A stretch of 64,000 nt of DNA from Mauremys mutica (GCF_020497125.1 NC_059082.1:24388965-24452964); one strand, 5' to 3'; positions 21,690-33,005 are shown, numbered from the stretch's first letter. The notes: generated by a model not told the origin, from the letters alone. Numbers and translations are program-made.

Positions 21690-24600
21690 AAGTGAAAAAG
21701 TATTCACAGAAATGAACTATTTTGGTTGGCGATGACTGCGAGTTTAAACAAAGCAAATTCACACACCAGACTTTACAATAAAATATCAACATTGTGAAAG
21801 AAATGCAACTTAATTAAGCACAATTAAGAGTAAAATGTATTATAAGCTAGAGTCTCCCATTTCGAAACTCAACAGCAAATTTTCCTAACAATATTCTTAC
21901 AGTGCCCTGTTGTTGTGTTGTACCAGAGGATAGATGGTTCATTTGAATTTGAACTATGATGAATTTCCTGCTTTTTACTAGGTTAGTCACAATCTTCACA
22001 TTCTTTTAATTTTGTGAATAATAATATCATGCAGTGGAAAAGTGTAAGTAAGCTAAGCCTTCCTACCATTTACTGGCATCATGAATAGTGGTAGCCCTCC
22101 CAAAAGGGTTCCCCTCGATAGGCTAAAACAGCGTACGTGGAATTCTCATACCAAAGTGGACAAGTGCGTCAAGCCACAGGACCTGCACAAACATGAACTT
22201 TCAAAAAATCAGCTAGACTTTAAAAAAAGCAGACTGGAAACAACTGGTTAAAATTAGGCAGCACTTTTCAATTTCCCCCCTGGACTAAGTATTCCATTTT
22301 CAAGTGGATTGTGCCAAGAAGTTTACTTATAACTAAGTCATGCCAGGAGTTGTTACATCAAGTGACTTGAGGTAAATAAACATTACACACTGAAAAACTG
22401 CTTTGTCTCTCTAACATAAAAATAGCAGGTAGAAGTGTTACAGTCCCAAACTGCAACTGCTACCATGCAACTCCCAAACCAAGGGTAGGTTTGCTCAAAA
22501 GACAAAAATCAAAGCTTCCAGAACCTGCTTATTTGTTTGTAATAAAGGACAGCACTTTTCTATCATAATATGTAACAAGTGTTTCAAAACTCCTAAAGTC
22601 ACTAAAAACAATTTTCTGTTGAGGTATGCCAATTACTCCGAAAGCTGTGATTAAACATTTACAAATTGAGCACGTCTCCAAGGAGCCATGGAAAATCTGT
22701 GAGACACATCCGTCCCACTGGCATCTGCTGATATCTTCACATATCGAACTCCAGGTTCTAAATGCAATGTGTGTTCTTATTATTCATGTATGTAGTACCC
22801 CCAGAAATTAACTCCATAGATCAAATGTGGTCCATGAAGAATTCCCAGAGAGTTGATTCTAATAATTTTTTTTTAATTGCTGAATTGGAATTTTCCATTA
22901 CCCCATAATTATGCTACTTCAGCTGTTAAAACGGATTAGTGATAAGCAATGTCTAGTATAATTATGCAGCCATTAGGGAAATAAGCTGACTCAAAAACAA
23001 ATTCAAGGGTGCTAAACCCAAAGAAATGACCCAGAAAGAGGGCTGATTTTTATATAGACAAATTACACAACAAATGGGCAACTGGACTAATTCTCCTCCC
23101 AGTCACTCCTGATTTACACTGACTAGTGTGACTCCACTGAATTTAGATACTAGTTTTACACCAGTCCATGTCAGAGGAAACTCAGAATTCCCTCTCTCAT
23201 CCATAGGACTTATCTGAAAATGCAGTGACCACATAATTCAGAGTAACTGCATAAATGTGAAACAAGAATAAAGACAAAGAAGAATGCATGGGAAGGGAGC
23301 GGATCTCATGTGAAAAAATTAAATTACTATAGGTAGCTGAACCCCAAGTTTTGGCAGTTTGGTTTTAGGAGCATCTCTACTTGAAACGAATCCCGTTAGT
23401 GGGAGTAAATCAGATGAGGGATTTGGAAGCAGAAGGACAGTTTAGACACTCTCATTAAGACCAATTATTTAAATAAATGGTCTGTAATATACACTGAGGT
23501 AAAAAACTGAATTATTTTGTCTTCCACTGCACTATTTTTCCCTGCTCCAATTGACTATAAAATACACCACCTCTTACAGCAGTTAGAATGGTTAATTGAA
23601 ATCCCAAGTATCCCCCCAGCTGCTTTGTATTGAATACATAAATACAGCATGGCCTAATGTCAGCCTTGTCACAGGAGACAAACAAGTCTTGAAAAACCTA
23701 CTTCATATTCAAGGACCAGAAGCAGAACTATTAGTGACTGGGTTATAAAAATAAGTGCAATACATGTATTAAAACATTTTCTTAGTTGTGTTCACTCTGT
23801 TATTGTTTGGGAGTCTTCCAAAGGGAAGAACTGAGCAACTGTAGGTTTTACTCGCTCACAGCTGATTCAGATGGAAACAAGGGACAGATGGGAAACTTAA
23901 GAATGATTCAGTTCACTCACAGATGGGGAGGATTTTTAAACATGATACATTGAGATTTTTCACAATAGTCTATATTTTCCAGTCCATCAAGAAACAAGAG
24001 CCATTCAAAGATTATTGCTCTTATATGCTAAAAGAGCCAGTTTTGGTTCACAGAACTACACCAACTACAACTTCTGTTTCAGTAAAAACACTTCACCTTA
24101 AAATGATTTTAATGACAAAATGCCACATTTCTCTCAATCCCTTCAAATTGGAGAGTAGAAGTAAAGTGTCCGTGGTCAGAGTAGTGTTGCTGTGTTCAAA
24201 AGTCTTCTGTTTCATTTCTAGTGATTGCATCGGAGTCAACAACTATAACCACAACATGACTTCAGTGATTTCTTTAATCTAATCTCCCATTAAATAGGGG
24301 GTGATGACAGTATTTAGCTGATTATTAGATGAAAATTCACAAAAGTCATAAATAAAGATTTTCCAAGCCTGGATAAGGTGGTCACTGTAGGATGAATGTG
24401 TTTAGCTCAGACACCTGCAAATCAATGGCCAAAATACCGATGCAGCCCCAGTTCCATGGTCTGAAGCTACTTCTTACACTTTGTGGCATTGTCAGAGCCT
24501 ACCAAGGGAAATTAGTGGAGGATGTTGCAAATCAAAAAGGAAAAGAAATATATATAAAGCAAATCCTAATATTGTGCATGACCAAATCATCATGGAGAGA

Positions 24601-25201
24601 AAGCAGTAACTAATACCTTATGTGACTAACCCAAACCCTTCTGAGGACCAGAAGCCACCTAGAGTGAACCCAGAAATGACCGAGGAGTGTTGATGTCCAT
24701 TGCAGCCACAGATACACGTTTCAGTCCATCTTCACAAGTGTCTCCATCAACGGGCCTGCTTACAGAGTCTTGTATACAAGTTCCAGCTGTCTTCCCCAAG
24801 TAGAGCCCCCTGAGGAAGTGGCAGTTCAAGTGTCCCCCAGCATTCACCAGAAGTGAATTTTCCCTTGGCACAACAGCATTTTCATCAGCCTAGGTTCCTT
24901 TTTTCATTCATTCATCCCAAAGGAATGATGTAATTCCTAGTCAGGCCCAGCCTTGCTTTGTCTGAGCTCTTGATAAGATCACAGTATAAAGAGCTATGTA
25001 TCCAGGTTGTATCCTATAGCTATTTAAATAAGACATTTTAAAGCAAACGAATGATCCACAGGCTTTAGGGGTGAAACTCACTGTGACTTCCATGACCTAT
25101 CTCTGTGATGGAGGAATTAGGAGGAAACTTCGAATACAAACTCACACAGAGGAGCACAGGGTCCTCAGTATTAATGAACCAAGGTCACAGGTGATAAGTA
25201 A

Positions 25202-25245
25202 GATGGTTCAAGTTACACAGTTACCAAAGGGTAACTTGAACCATC
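25202..25245. repeat. Perfect 15-bp inverted repeat
   Basis: GATGGTTCAAGTTAC (25202-25216) and GTAACTTGAACCATC (25231-25245) are exact reverse complements separated by 14 bases. I see no transposon ends or T-tract around it. It could be the relic of a small fold-back element or chance conservation of a hairpin. Confidence 0.85.
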
Positions 25246-25644
25246 ATACACATTACCTGTGTTCAGCAAATTGACATTAAGACGCCCCAGTCACAATATG
25301 AGTCAAAGTGGGCAGGAGTCTGAACTGGTGTTAGAGACATGCCAATTAGTAGGAAGAAGGTATAAAGAGGTACAAGTTTAAGCAGACGGTGGCCTACTTG
25401 AATTTACACCTACTTACATATTCTAATAAGATGTTACTTCTCTCTTCCCACTGCTCAGCATATGTTATTCCACCTTAGACTCCCTTCTACTCACCCAACA
25501 TGTTTTGCATCATTCATATCTTTAGCAGCCAATTATGTATCTGTCTATAACCTATAATTAGAAGCCAAACTATGTATTTCTGACTATTTAAATCAGAACT
25601 GCTAGGTGCTGATGTTTACTTATTTAAATATGTTTATTAAAAAT

Positions 25645-25725
25645 GGATTATTTATATTGTGGTAGCATGTAAGAGCCGCAGTCCTGGACTAGTGCTCCAT
25701 TGTGCTAGGTACTGTTCAGCATATC
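25645..25725 (+). repeat. Old dispersed repeat, unclassified
   Basis: The block GTGGTAGCATGTAAGAGCC ... CCATTGTGCTAGGTACTGT matches, with divergence, the copies at about 35370-35479 and 63897-64000. I recognise the family from sauropsid sequence but cannot name it. Confidence 0.5.
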
Positions 25726-26061
25726 TAAGCAGCAACGTCCTGAAGCCATCAGTTCATCTCGCAGAGCTTGACTATCTACCTATTCTTAATATTGTTATTC
25801 TCATCCTCTCTCCACACCCTCTGTTTGTTGTTACACCAACTTGTTGTGACTTGTTTTAAATTACATTGTAAACTTCTCGGGATTTCTCTCTTTCTGATTT
25901 GTACAATACTTAGAACAATTGACCCTGATTATAACCCAGGTCTCTGGACCTTACCACAATACAAACAATTCATATTAGTTTGTGAGTTGTGAAAAAAAAT
26001 CTAATGAATCGGTTACAGCAATAGTCTTCAAAAATAAACATGTAATTACATTATAATTATA

Positions 26062-26216
26062 CAAGTATCAGAGGGGTAGCTGTGTTAGTCTGGATCTGTA
26101 AAAGCAGCAAAGAGTCCTGTGGCACCTTATAGACGAAGTGGGTATTCACCCATGAAAGCTCATGCTCCAATACGTCTGTTAGTCTATAAGGTGCCACAGG
26201 ACTCTTTGCTGCTTTT
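26062..26216 (+). mobile_element. Penelope-like terminus, second subfamily, fold-back copy
   Basis: The left arm (26102-26133, reading CAGCAAAGAGTCCTGTGGCA...) and right arm (about 26183-26216) are near-exact reverse complements. Between them lies a hammerhead-like fold (26132-26167). The sequence belongs to a subfamily distinct from the 2.6-kb one, but has the same order: core, hairpin, GAAA, short stem, then a TTAGTCTATAAGGTGCC block. The junction between inverted and direct halves falls at AGAC, shared by both, which suggests an inversion during reverse transcription. Confidence 0.6.
26132..26167 (+). ncRNA. Hammerhead-ribozyme-like fold, nearly complete
   Basis: GACGA (26132-26136) is the right part of a CUGANGA core. 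Helix II is GTGGG (26138-26142) with CCCAT (26149-26153), five pairs including one G-T, and a TATTCA loop. GAAA follows at 26154-26157. A 2-bp helix III (GC/GC, loop TCAT) is followed by TC, the expected cleavage-site position. The first two core bases are TA instead of CT because the inversion junction cuts here. One unpaired A between core and helix II departs from the textbook form. Inactive as it stands, by inference. Confidence 0.5.
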
Positions 26217-26281
26217 ATAATTATACAGTAACCTTCAAAATACATGTTGGTCATGGTATTAGGCTTGCAGCAAAAGTTAGT

Positions 26282-26352
26282 GGGTAAAATCCTGTGTTAT
26301 GCAGGAGGTCAGATTAGATAACCATAATGATCCTTTCTGCCCTTAATTTCTA
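26282..26352 (+). mobile_element. CR1 LINE 3'-end remnant
   Basis: 'ATGCAGGAGGTCAGATTAGA' then 'CATAATGATCCTTTCTGCCC' is the terminal untranslated segment of CR1, the same region seen in inverse orientation at 58163. Only about 70 bases remain. Confidence 0.7.
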
Positions 26353-27784
26353 AGAAGACAATTAACTTGTTAATAAAATTCAGCATGCTAGTTTTTTTAC
26401 ATTCACTATGTTTCTCACTTAGCGGCAGTAGCACATTCTGTGACCGCTCAAAATTCTGCAGATACCTTAATTGGCCACAATTAAACAGTATTCTTTTCTA
26501 GGGATTGTCATTGATATTCTAAGCACTAAACATAATATCACTGTGAATGAGAGTTCATCTACATGTTCCAAGCCTCAATCTCTTAGCTGTAAGGAAGGGT
26601 ATGCATTGGCTTCTAACGACTAAAAAGATGTAATATTGGAAACATGATCTCAGGATTGTTTACATAATGAAATTTAGTTGTTTAGTATATGTAACACATT
26701 AATCCCAAACCAGTGTAAAAATAATGTTATTGCTCAGCTTAATAACAAATGTGCTGTACGTACAAGATACAAATCAATATTTTGTGAAAATCTGATGGCT
26801 CACTTGATCTTTTTTCATCTCTTATACAGGAACAAAACTCTGCCAACTATTCATATGAAAACCTATATCTTTCCTAAACGAAACAGCTTTGTGGCAAAGT
26901 AGTCAGCTATGTGCCAGAGGAACTGAGAAGACAACTGCATCCAGTTTTACATGGGATCTAGCTGTCATTACTGTGATAGAATAATATGAGTACCTTGCCT
27001 GTGGTCTGATTGATCTCTGCAAGCATAAAGGCCTCCCCAGAGAAGCTCAGAGGACAGAGCTAGCAGGATTTTGCCTAGAGAGGTATTCCCCAAAAGCATA
27101 TTCCAGCAGGAGTTTTGCCTACTCAGGCATTAATTCCCTAAAGGCTTTTCCCCCTAATAAAATAGCATATTGATGATACAATCATTCTGAGGACTTTAAA
27201 AGGTGTCCTATTTGTTTGATTTGTGGTAGCTATTTTTCTTTTTAATAAAAACACTTCAGCACAAAATGGTAATAGCCTTGGGACTGTCTAATTTCCCCCA
27301 CAGCACAGGCTTCTGTGGTTCTCAGAGCAGAGGACTGGGGTTAATTTATTCCCTACTAGCAATATTACCTCTCTTCTTCTGGAGTTCTCTGCAATTCACT
27401 GACTACTTTTACTCTAAATGTTATTCTCCTGTGCCTTGATTACATTGTTCTTTATCCATCAATGAATGCCAGCCTTTTATATATTTATATGAATCTTTAC
27501 CAAGGATCCAGCTCCTACCAAAAGACCCAAAAGCTGCTGGATGCCATGAACTCTTCATTACATCGACTGCAGGACTGACTCTAAATCTGCACATATGATC
27601 AAACTCCCCATTGATTCCCACGCAAGGATGCCGTAACTTAGAGCAATCCCTAAGGATGTTTTAAATTGTACTGGGAGCTAGGTAGACCACACAGCAGACC
27701 CATAATTTGGAGGACACAAAGGTGGCCTAAAGCCACCCTTATTCCTCCTGCTCCCTTCCAGCCTATGCTGCCCAGAATCTGGCC
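26353..27784. other. Non-coding stretch, no gene seen
   Basis: Around 26990-27300 the composition changes and AATAAAA signals appear (about 27155 and 27243), which could be part of an old LTR, but no paired ends were found. Frames are short and without domains. Confidence 0.5.
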
Positions 27785-27792
27785 CTAACTAC

Positions 27793-28145
27793 CAGGGCCG
27801 GCTCTAACTTTTTCGCCGCCCCAAGCAAAAAAGAAGAGCGCCACCCCGCCGTACCCCCCCCCGCAAGCGACGCGACGCCGAAACCCCGCCCCCGAGCACT
27901 ATGCTGCCTGAAGCCCCGCCTCCCCCGAGCGCTGCACCAATGAAACCCCGAGCGCCATGCCGCCCGAAGCCCCGCCCCATGCCATGCCAAGGCCCCGCCC
28001 CCCCAGAGCACCGCACCGTGCCAAAACAAAAAAAAACCCTCCAGCGCTGCCCCGACGAACGGGAAAAAAAAAACCGAGCGATGCCCTGCCCCAAGGAGCC
28101 GCCCTAAGCACATGCTTGGTCGGCTGGTGCCTGGAGCCAGCCCTG
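27793..28145. mobile_element. GC-rich hAT MITE with perfect 8-bp duplication
   Basis: Ends CAGGGCCGGCTCTAA and GGAGCCAGCCCTG are inverted repeats. The flanks ctaactac (27785-27792) and ctaactac (28146-28153) are identical. The interior is rich in CCCCG and GCC, which creates long stop-free frames on both strands (up to 116 codons). None resembles a protein family, so I do not call them genes. A related right end is present at 19.97 kb. Confidence 0.85.
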
Positions 28146-28153
28146 CTAACTAC

Positions 28154-28827
28154 CCACGTTGGAATTTGGCCATCCACCACCCATTAACTTCCTATTCTTG
28201 CAAAATGTGTGAAGAAGCCCTAATAACAAGTGGCAAGCCAAGGTATTAGTTAGAGTCTCATCTAAGACAGTGTCTCCAGCAGCAGAGTGCCATTAATGCC
28301 GCATTGTGACATTGGTTCAATACCAAATGAGTAAGGAATGCCAGAAACCTCTTTTTTCTGCAGTACCCAGATTTTCTTTGAAGCCTCCATTCTACCATTA
28401 GAGACATCTCACCTTTATGAGATCCAACCTGACGGGACTGAACCTAAGATCTGACAGAATCACAGCTCAATGTGCTTTTCCTACTTGAAGGTGCTACACT
28501 TGACATTTTGCTTTCCCTTAAGGCACATCTCTACAGAAGATATTATCCTATTAGTACAACATCAAATTATATTTTAGTCTTTCCAACATTTCCTCCTTTG
28601 AGTAGTATGGCATGTTCTCAAGAGCTGCTAAAAAGCATGCTAGCATAGAGTACAATATTCTTACTGACATGTTTGTACATTTTTTGCATCATGGTCTCCT
28701 TGCAATTAAATAATGACATAGAAAACTATACTCTATGCAAGGGCCATGTGGTAGGGATACGCTAAAGGTGCCTGGAACAAGTGTCTTTTCATGTAGTTAT
28801 AAACTAAAGCGAATAATAATCTGACAC
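28154..28827. other. Non-coding stretch, no gene seen
   Basis: No open frame above 60 codons, no transposon ends and no tandem repeat are visible. Confidence 0.55.
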
Positions 28828-29494
28828 TGTGACCAAGTTGTAGGCCTGAGACCTCATAACCCACTCACCCCCATATTAAACCAGCCTTGAGTGAAACTCA
28901 GGGAATTCACCACTAAAATTAAAAAAAGGAATGTTCTGCTGCTGATAAAGCACCCCCACCTCAGGAATGTCCCTCATGAGAGTTATAACCACCAAGGTTT
29001 TACCTATATAATGTAAATGAAAAACAATCATCTTTGGGAACCATTTCTGGACTGCAGTTCACCATCAAGCTGCTGGAATTCTGACCCCTGTGCACGATTG
29101 TGACGTGCAGAGGCATCGCCTGAAACCCCCAGATGAATTAACCCTGACTGGCCATCAGGTGAAATTTGTCTGTATATTGGGAGTGGTGAGCATAAGAGAT
29201 TTGCTTGGTATATGTATTCTATGTGTGTTGCTAATAAAGATATGTTTAGAGCACAACTGTGTAAGGCTCTTTCACTGAGAAAAGGTTCCACAGATGCGTA
29301 GAACCCTGAAACCCGAGAGAAAGGGCAGGTACTTAAATTGACCAGGTTTCTTTCTGGGTCCCATGGGTAAGGAGAGGGGCCATACAGCCTGAGCCCTTGT
29401 CAGGGAGAGGGTAGGGGGTACCCTAAATTGACTGGGTCACGCCTTGAGCCCTCGGTAGGGTATAGGCGGGGTGCCTTAAATTGAGCAGGTAACA
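28828..29494 (+). mobile_element. Probable solo LTR of an endogenous retrovirus-like element
   Basis: The block starts TGTGACCAAGTTG and ends GCAGGTAACA, TG...CA termini. It contains a TATA-like TATATAATG (about 29015) and a polyadenylation signal AATAAA (29233-29238) in the right order for U3-R-U5. Near the 3' end a 'TAAATTGA(C/G)(C/T)(A/G)GG' unit occurs three times (about 29331, 29422 and 29476). No flanking duplication is visible and no internal viral genes are present, so this is a solo LTR at most. Confidence 0.55.
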
Positions 29495-30740
29495 ATGTAA
29501 TATTACAGCTTTTTTTTTTTTTTTTAAGTGATTTTGAGCTGCACTGAGTTACATGGAGTAATTCCAGCTCAAGATTTCTATGACTGTATAAAACATATGA
29601 CGAGCACCAACCATAGCCTCCTTGCAGTTTTTTTCCTGTAAATTGGCATGGTCCCTTTGGGGGTCTAATCATGTTCCCAGTAAAGTCAATGACAACTCTC
29701 CTACTGGCTTTAATAGGAGCAGGAACGTGTCCATCATCAGAAGACGGGTTGTGTTCTGAACTAAATGCTTTGAAAAGGTCATGATAATAAACAACAAAAG
29801 AGCACTTTCTACAGAAGCAGTTTAAAGGAAGCTAAATCCCAAAACTCTTAGCCAATGTTCTCTCATATAAAAAAATGAGACCAACAAAGCTGTGATGATG
29901 ACTAGACATACCTATGACCCCAATAAACACTTTGTCTCTCCCAAGAATAAAGTCAAATCCTATTCACTTTCCTCATCCAAGCAATCCTATTGAATGAAAC
30001 TTCCTACTGAACTTCACACAGAAATGTGTGCAGAAAAGAGGAATCCATATGAGATCATCCTGCTCAGCAACCAGGAGGCAGGTGGTGTGACATCGTGCAA
30101 GAGCAGAAGAAAGACTTAAGGAAGTTTGCACAAATAAGATGATATGGTGAACTTCCCGACAACACAGCTGGTGAAGCAATCTGTAGTCAGTAATCCCTGC
30201 TGCTCTGCTCTTCATTCTCCCAAGCCAGTGAATTATATCAGACACTGGAGACCCTGGCAAGTGCAGTCAATAGCACAGCTTTATTTAACTAGGGCTCTGG
30301 TGGCCTTACTAATAGAGATGGCCACCAGGCATCATAGGGCAGACTGCCAGTAATGATGCCACACACTGTGCATCTTCCAGGTATTTGCTGCATCACGGAT
30401 GACAATTTATGTGGACTCCTGACAGGCTTAAACAGCACCTGGCTAATGTGTCTGGAAGACACACATTGTCAGTGAAATGTTGGGGTGCACCGTAGTTTGG
30501 AGAAGAACAGCACTGAAAGGCAGAGCAGAACATATACCACACCCTTCCTGGGGATGCTTCTGCAGAGAGACCAAGTGCCTATTAAGAATGAAAAACCACC
30601 AAGACTTCACTTGCCCATCTCTTTGTACTCTGCACACGGGTGGCTGCAGGATGGTGGGAAATGATCTGCCTTTCCCATTTTAGCTGTTGGGTCCAGTTTA
30701 TTACAAGCTGGCTGAGCAGCAGCAAATCAACAGACTACAC
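29495..30740. other. Non-coding stretch, no gene seen
   Basis: A T-run at 29511-29525 follows the LTR. A near-palindromic dispersed repeat lies at about 29680-29732. Frames of up to 95 codons have no domain. Confidence 0.5.
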
Positions 30741-31073
30741 CAGTGTTTCCCAAACTTGGGACGCTGCTTGTGCAGGGAAAGCCCCTGGCAGGCCGGGCTG
30801 GTTTGTTTACCTGCCCCATCCACAGGTCCAGCCGATCATGGCTCCCACTGGCCGTGGTTCACTGCTCCAGGCCAATGGGGGCTGCTGGAAGTAGCGTGGG
30901 CTGAGGGATGTACTGGCCGCCGCTTCCAGCCACTCCCATTGGCCTGGAGCAGCGAACCACGGTCAGTGGGAGCCGTGATCGGCCGGACCTGCAGACGGGG
31001 CAGGTAAACAAACCGGCTCGGCCCGCCAGGGGCTTTCCCTAAACAAGCGGTGTCCCAAGTTTGGGAAACACTG
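30741..31073. mobile_element. Fold-back hAT MITE, 333 bp
   Basis: Starts CAGTGTTTCCCAAACTTGGG and ends with its inverse, CCCAAGTTTGGGAAACACTG. Long inner arms also pair, for example CACTGCTCCAGGCCAATGGG with CCCATTGGCCTGGAGCAGCG, so almost the whole element can form one hairpin. Target duplication gactacac (30733-30740) and gcctacac (31074-31081), one difference. No coding capacity. Confidence 0.85.
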
Positions 31074-31129
31074 GCCTACACCAACTGAGATATTAACACA
31101 AACGGTCAGGCAAATATGCTATTGTTTTA

Positions 31130-31270
31130 GAAGCTCTGAAGAAGAGCTCTGTATAAGCTCAAAAGCTTGTCTATCTCACCAACAAAAGTTGGTACAATAA
31201 AAGATATTACCTCATCCGCCTGGTCTTTTTAATATCTTGGGACCAACACAACTACAACAACACTGCATAC
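31130..31270 (+). mobile_element. Penelope-like element terminus, plus-strand copy
   Basis: The segment begins with the hammerhead-like motif (31136-31172) and continues with TCACCAACAAAAGTTGGTAC, ATTACCTCATCCGCC and GACCAACACAACTACAACAA. It is the terminal repeat of the same PLE subfamily as 0.5 and 2.6 kb. It lies 56 bases downstream of the hAT MITE. Confidence 0.6.
31136..31172 (+). ncRNA. Hammerhead-ribozyme-like motif, best helix II in subfamily 1
   Basis: CTGAAGA (31136-31142), one unpaired A, helix II GAGCT (31144-31148) with AGCTC (31156-31160) around a 7-base loop, then AAAA (31161-31164) where GAAA is expected. The G-to-A change in the second core block would be expected to block activity. 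Hammerhead motifs in PLE ends are established knowledge. This assignment is by eye. Confidence 0.45.
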
Positions 31271-32593
31271 AACAATGCCATTGTTTTCCCATTTAGTTCA
31301 ACCCATGTAATTTTTTTTAATCACTACCAACCCCCTTCTGTGAAACATAAGTTTTTCCTCAGCCACCTGCTAATTCTCTCTCTCTACAATCAGACTTATA
31401 TTTACAACTATGGGTTGTCCTCCAATTAAAAATGTAAATCACTATACAGTTCATTTTTTACTTCCGACTAAAGAGATACAAGCTCAAAAGAATTCCAGGC
31501 TACAGTTAATCAGATCTGCATTTCTTTATTTAACTACCAGTACAAGCGCAAGACTTAAGCTTGTGACAGATTCTTTGGAGTCAGATTTTTATATTTAACT
31601 AAAGTGTCTTTAAAGACTGCTCTCTATTTTTAAATCAAGGGCACTGAAATTTCCTACTTTTCATTAAGAGTTTTGTATGTAATTTTCTCTTCCAGCCAGT
31701 GGAGTTAGACCAAGGATGATTTTGGACCAACAAACCACTACAGTATGGCTAATGCAAATTTTAAAAGATTAATGATCTAAGTTAGGAACTCTGTCCCGTG
31801 AATTTGTTACTAATTGCTTTTGCTGAAACCTGCCCTTCTACTCTCACCATTAAATGGTCCATCTTTCCCATAAAGCAATTTCTGATTGATGCCCAGGCAT
31901 GTTTCACAGCTTTTAAAGTTTCTGTAATAATTTTTTCAGCAATGGAATTTGGCTGTTTTGTCTTCAGCATCATAAACTATCATTAGTCAGTGTCTAATAT
32001 TTTGGCAGGCAAGAAAGGACATTTCATTTGGTCTGATTTTGATCAGGAAAGGTACCATTTCTGAAATTATTACCATAAGCAGAAGCTTTGAGAATTATAA
32101 CTAAACAGCAAATGTATTAGCAACTTTGTTAGAGTACAAAATCAACTATGCAGGTTCAGACTACTTCAGAGTCTGTCTAGTGCAGGGAAAAATTAACAGG
32201 CTTGGGTTTAGATATACAGTAGTTAATACAAGAGAAACTACATTAACCAACTGTCCTGCATTATATCCCAATTGGTTCTGCTGTGCAATAACACAACTGG
32301 GTCTCTCTCAGACTCTCAGCAATAATATTCCCTCATGTCTGACAAAGGGACTGTTCCCCACATTAGAGGTCATTCACCTTCTGTAAAAGAATAATTCCTT
32401 CCAAAGAATGAAAAACTTTCAAGCATTTTTAAATGCATGACAGTTGAAAATGAAAAGTGAACAGGTGCAGATCATCATACCATATACTGTTATATAAAAT
32501 GATTTTAAGTCAATCAGTTTGCAAGTTTCAATCAGTTCAATTCATAACAGTGTTTACTTCTGAGGATGTGGGGAAATCTCTCTCATGCTGCAG
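31271..32593. other. Non-coding stretch, no gene seen
   Basis: Overlapping antisense frames at 31782-31986 are of equal length on both strands, the usual sign of chance openness. No transposon ends are seen. Confidence 0.55.
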
Positions 32594-32601
32594 AAGATGG
32601 G

Positions 32602-32997
32602 TAGAGCTCTGAAAATCTGCAGGTATCCACTTTATATCCATGGACCATTTCTGCGGATACCAGCGGGGATGCAGATACAAATTTTGTATCCGTGCAGGGC
32701 TCTGATGGTAAGAGCGGGCAGGCAGCTGTGAGGAACCACAGCGCGGATCTTCCACCTGCCTGGGCAGAGGGTCTGGGAGGCAGGGCCAGGGGCTGCTCGG
32801 TCCCCATACCCAGGGCAGGTGGAGGGTCTGCTGTGGCTCCCCACATCTGCCAGCGCATCTCTCCCCGACCACGCTCCGGAGGCAGGGGTGCCTCAGAGCT
32901 TCAGCCCAGCCCCCAGTGTAAAGCCCTGCAAATCCGATAATATCCGCAGATTTTTGCGGATTGCGGACACACATTTGTGTATCCGTGCAGGGCTCTA
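32602..32997. mobile_element. hAT-type MITE with perfect duplication, 396 bp
   Basis: Ends TAGAGCTCTG and CAGGGCTCTA, with flanks aagatggg (32594-32601) and aagatggg (32998-33005) identical over 8 bp. The TATCCGTGCAGGGCTCT segment appears twice in the same direction, inside at about 32686-32702 and at the right end. The element may therefore have formed by nesting or partial duplication. The GC-rich interior gives long open frames (up to 161 codons on the minus strand) that have no protein character. Confidence 0.8.
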
Positions 32998-33005
32998 AAG
33001 ATGGG

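Larger units (their letters stand above)
21690..26061. other. Non-coding stretch, no gene seen
   Basis: The longest frame (23923-24282, 119 codons) has no domain and normal AT-rich composition, so I treat it as chance. A near-palindromic dispersed repeat lies at about 23085-23190. At 25202-25245 there is a perfect 15-bp hairpin (separate entry). A relic of an old repeat related to 35.4 and 63.9 kb lies at about 25645-25725. Confidence 0.5.

Noticed and set aside
23923..24282. 119-codon plus-strand frame
   Set aside because: No recognisable domain, ordinary AT-rich composition and no splice-site pattern I could defend.
27763..28113. Overlapping frames of up to 116 codons on both strands
   Set aside because: Inside the GC-rich hAT MITE. 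Low stop density is due to base composition.
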